Assembly: GCA_913043075.1 (NCBI GenBank)
Contig: CAJWLI010000075.1
Coordinates: forward strand, 1-6,964
Length of the DNA stretch: 6,964 bases
DNA from: an uncultured Gammaproteobacteria bacterium
Lineage (GTDB): Bacteria > Pseudomonadota > Gammaproteobacteria > Pseudomonadales > Azotimanducaceae
Direction: 5' to 3'
Shown here: positions 5,933 to 6,964 of the stretch, one piece after another
Layout of the letters: each line of letters starts with the position of its first letter
Numbering within the stretch: the stretch's first letter is position 1
Program-made: the position numbers and the translations under genes
Notes under the pieces: model-generated
Database searches by the model: none
What the model was told of the DNA's origin: nothing
The model's input: only the letters and a program-made list of their open reading frames with translations

Positions 5933-6479
5933 TTTTATTAGGCCTCGTCGGAACTAAAGCCTTATGGTTTTTAATCCAAAACCTTAGTAGTGCTTTAATT
6001 TCGTGGTGATTCAAAGGTTGGTCGAGTTTTTCACGATAGACATCATCAATGAGAACCTCAGCAACGGGGTCCTCAAACCTGCTTTTTTTGGATGACCTAC
6101 CTAGAAAATTTATCCATTCTAAGTCAGTAAGCTGAGCAACTTTTTCCCGAGGGAATGCTGTTAAGGCAACTCGTTTCAATAGAGTTTGACTCTCTTGAAG
6201 AAACACTAAATCATCGCCTGTTTTTTGGCGTCTTAAATCGATCGCTTCTAACTCGATTAGTGCTTCTCGACGATATTTTTTATTCCTCCATGTTTTTGCA
6301 AACAACCAAAAAAGAAAAAAAATGAAAAAAAAGAGAAGAAATGATAAAAACCACCAGCCCGGCGCCAGCTCCCATCTGTCTAAAATGGGTGGTATTTGAA
6401 CATCTCGAAGATTTTCCAGAGGGTTAGTCGACTGGCTTCCCAGAAACTCGCGGATAAAGAAAAAATTTGGGCCCTTCAT
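5925..6479 (-). CDS. DUF4381 family single-pass membrane protein of the Bat operon
   Basis: A small membrane protein found between the DUF58 gene and batA in proteobacterial moxR-bat operons; its biochemical role is unknown. Of 184 residues, 1-41 are predicted non-cytoplasmic and carry the family signature NPLENLRDVQIPP (19-31) and APGWW (39-43). A very Phe-rich TM helix covers about 42-61. The cytoplasmic part begins with a basic flank (KTWRNKKYRRE) and contains LLKRVALTAFPREKVAQLTDLEWINFLG (100-127), the conserved helical segment typical of the family. I chose the ATG at 6479 because there is no other Met before the signature. No Shine-Dalgarno precedes it (ATCTAAA directly upstream) and it overlaps the DUF58 stop as ATGA, so translation is probably coupled to the upstream gene. 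The TM codons create two A8 runs on the + strand; the frame nevertheless stays open and the family C-terminus is intact. Confidence 0.9.
   Translation of the reverse strand: MKGPNFFFIREFLGSQSTNPLENLRDVQIPPILDRWELAPGWWFLSFLLFFFIFFLFWLFAKTWRNKKYRREALIELEAIDLRRQKTGDDLVFLQESQTLLKRVALTAFPREKVAQLTDLEWINFLGRSSKKSRFEDPVAEVLIDDVYREKLDQPLNHHEIKALLRFWIKNHKALVPTRPNKND
5943..5946 (-). promoter_or_regulatory. Ribosome binding site of batA (GAGG)
   Basis: GAGG on the minus strand lies 10 bases before the batA ATG at 5932, inside the 3' end of the DUF4381 gene. Spacing is on the long side but workable. Together with the 8-base gene overlap it supports the start chosen for batA. Confidence 0.6.
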
Positions 6480-6964
6480 TTTAGATTGGCAAGTTTATTC
6501 TTGAAAAATATTTTTTCGATTGATTCATTCGTGCTGACAGAAATCACTGGCGAATTTATATCCGAGAAATTAGAGTGTATCTTCTCTAATCTATTCTCAT
6601 AGTGTTTGCTGTAGTTTTTTGCGAACTCCTTGTTGTTGGTGTTGATTCTAATTCGCTCATATCCGTCGGTGATTGAATAGATATTAGGGCGGGGTGCCTG
6701 CGTCTCAATCGGATCAAAAACATGCATAGCCAAGAGTTTATTCTTTCTAGCGAGTGATCTGATTTCGATAAGGCTTGCGTCGTCCAAGTTTAAAAAATCA
6801 CCGATTAAGAAAATCGAGGTTTGCTCTTTTATTACTTTCCTTGCTAGGCGCAATATTTCGAACATGCTTGCTTCTTCGCCTACTACTGGCTCGTTTTTGC
6901 TTTTCGAAGCTAGTCCGTTGTTTAGTTCATTTATTTCGTTAAGCAACGATAAAACTGTTTTGAT
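6476..6964 (-). CDS. DUF58 domain protein of the moxR-bat operon, C-terminal part, truncated by window edge
   Basis: The frame is open to the window edge, giving the last 162 residues; the true start is off the window. The fragment carries the C-terminal half of a DUF58 protein of the Bat-operon type. TSIFLIGDFLNLDD (about 49-62) is the strand ending in a conserved Asp. LLAMHVFDPIETQAPRP (about 77-93) and YSITDGYERIRINT (about 96-109) match the family pattern 'V.DP.E...P.P..Y...DG...L', and a helical end follows. DUF58 proteins resemble degenerate VWA domains and, in this operon type, follow a MoxR AAA+ ATPase, with which they are thought to cooperate on the cytoplasmic side. TTG at 6946 and ATG at 6865 are in-frame but internal to the conserved fold, so neither is proposed as the start. 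The stop TGA overlaps the DUF4381 start. Confidence 0.88.
   Translation of the reverse strand: MKTVLSLLNEINELNNGLASKSKNEPVVGEEASMFEILRLARKVIKEQTSIFLIGDFLNLDDASLIEIRSLARKNKLLAMHVFDPIETQAPRPNIYSITDGYERIRINTNNKEFAKNYSKHYENRLEKIHSNFSDINSPVISVSTNESIEKIFFKNKLANLK

Noticed and set aside
6863..6946. TTG at 6946 or ATG at 6865 as the start of a short DUF58-like gene
   Set aside because: The frame is open to the window edge, and the residues upstream of both fit the continuing DUF58 fold, so the gene is truncated by the edge rather than short.
1403..6964. A novel defence or secretion system built from VWA, TPR and DUF genes
   Set aside because: Gene content and order match the known MoxR-Bat operon of proteobacteria; no nuclease, toxin, reverse transcriptase or mobile-element gene accompanies it.

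Overview
This window is a compact, gene-dense piece of a bacterial chromosome, visibly AT-leaning, and most likely gammaproteobacterial. Two things point there. The left-hand gene aligns by eye with the E. coli-type PepN aminopeptidase through to its last residues. The Bat genes also have the gammaproteobacterial layout DUF58 - DUF4381 - BatA - BatB/TPR fusion - BatD. The genus cannot be named from the sequence alone.

Layout. Positions 1-1406 (+ strand) hold the C-terminal half of pepN; its catalytic half lies off the left edge. Positions 1403-6964 (- strand, read right to left) hold five genes of one tightly packed operon. In transcription order they are a DUF58 protein (cut by the right edge), a DUF4381 membrane protein, BatA, a BatB-BatC-type fusion (VWA plus TPR) and BatD. 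Adjacent genes overlap by 4, 8, 4 and 38 bases. pepN and batD converge and overlap by 4 bases, so their stop codons interlock. There is no intergenic stretch of any length. I see no tRNA, rRNA, insertion sequence, CRISPR array or prophage sequence.

How the genes work together. The five genes are the membrane and periplasmic part of a MoxR-VWA (Bat) system. In relatives, a MoxR AAA+ ATPase gene precedes the DUF58 gene; here it would lie just beyond the right edge, with the operon promoter. In this family DUF58 and DUF4381 are thought to link the cytoplasmic ATPase to the membrane. BatA and BatB present metal-binding VWA domains, probably in the periplasm. The TPR tail and BatD act as periplasmic interaction modules. 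The exact function is unsettled: 'aerotolerance' in Bacteroides, and envelope stress or chaperone-like roles elsewhere. pepN is a cytosolic housekeeping peptidase and a neighbour only by position.

No wholly new system is visible. The items most worth a second look are: an in-frame, well-spaced Shine-Dalgarno plus ATG inside batA, with the Shine-Dalgarno in the arm of an 8-bp hairpin just before the VWA metal site; a non-canonical MIDAS motif in BatB; an A7 slippery run at the start of BatB's acidic linker, where a -1 shift would stop at once; and the pepN/batD stop-codon overlap flanked by a small TTCG-loop hairpin on each strand.
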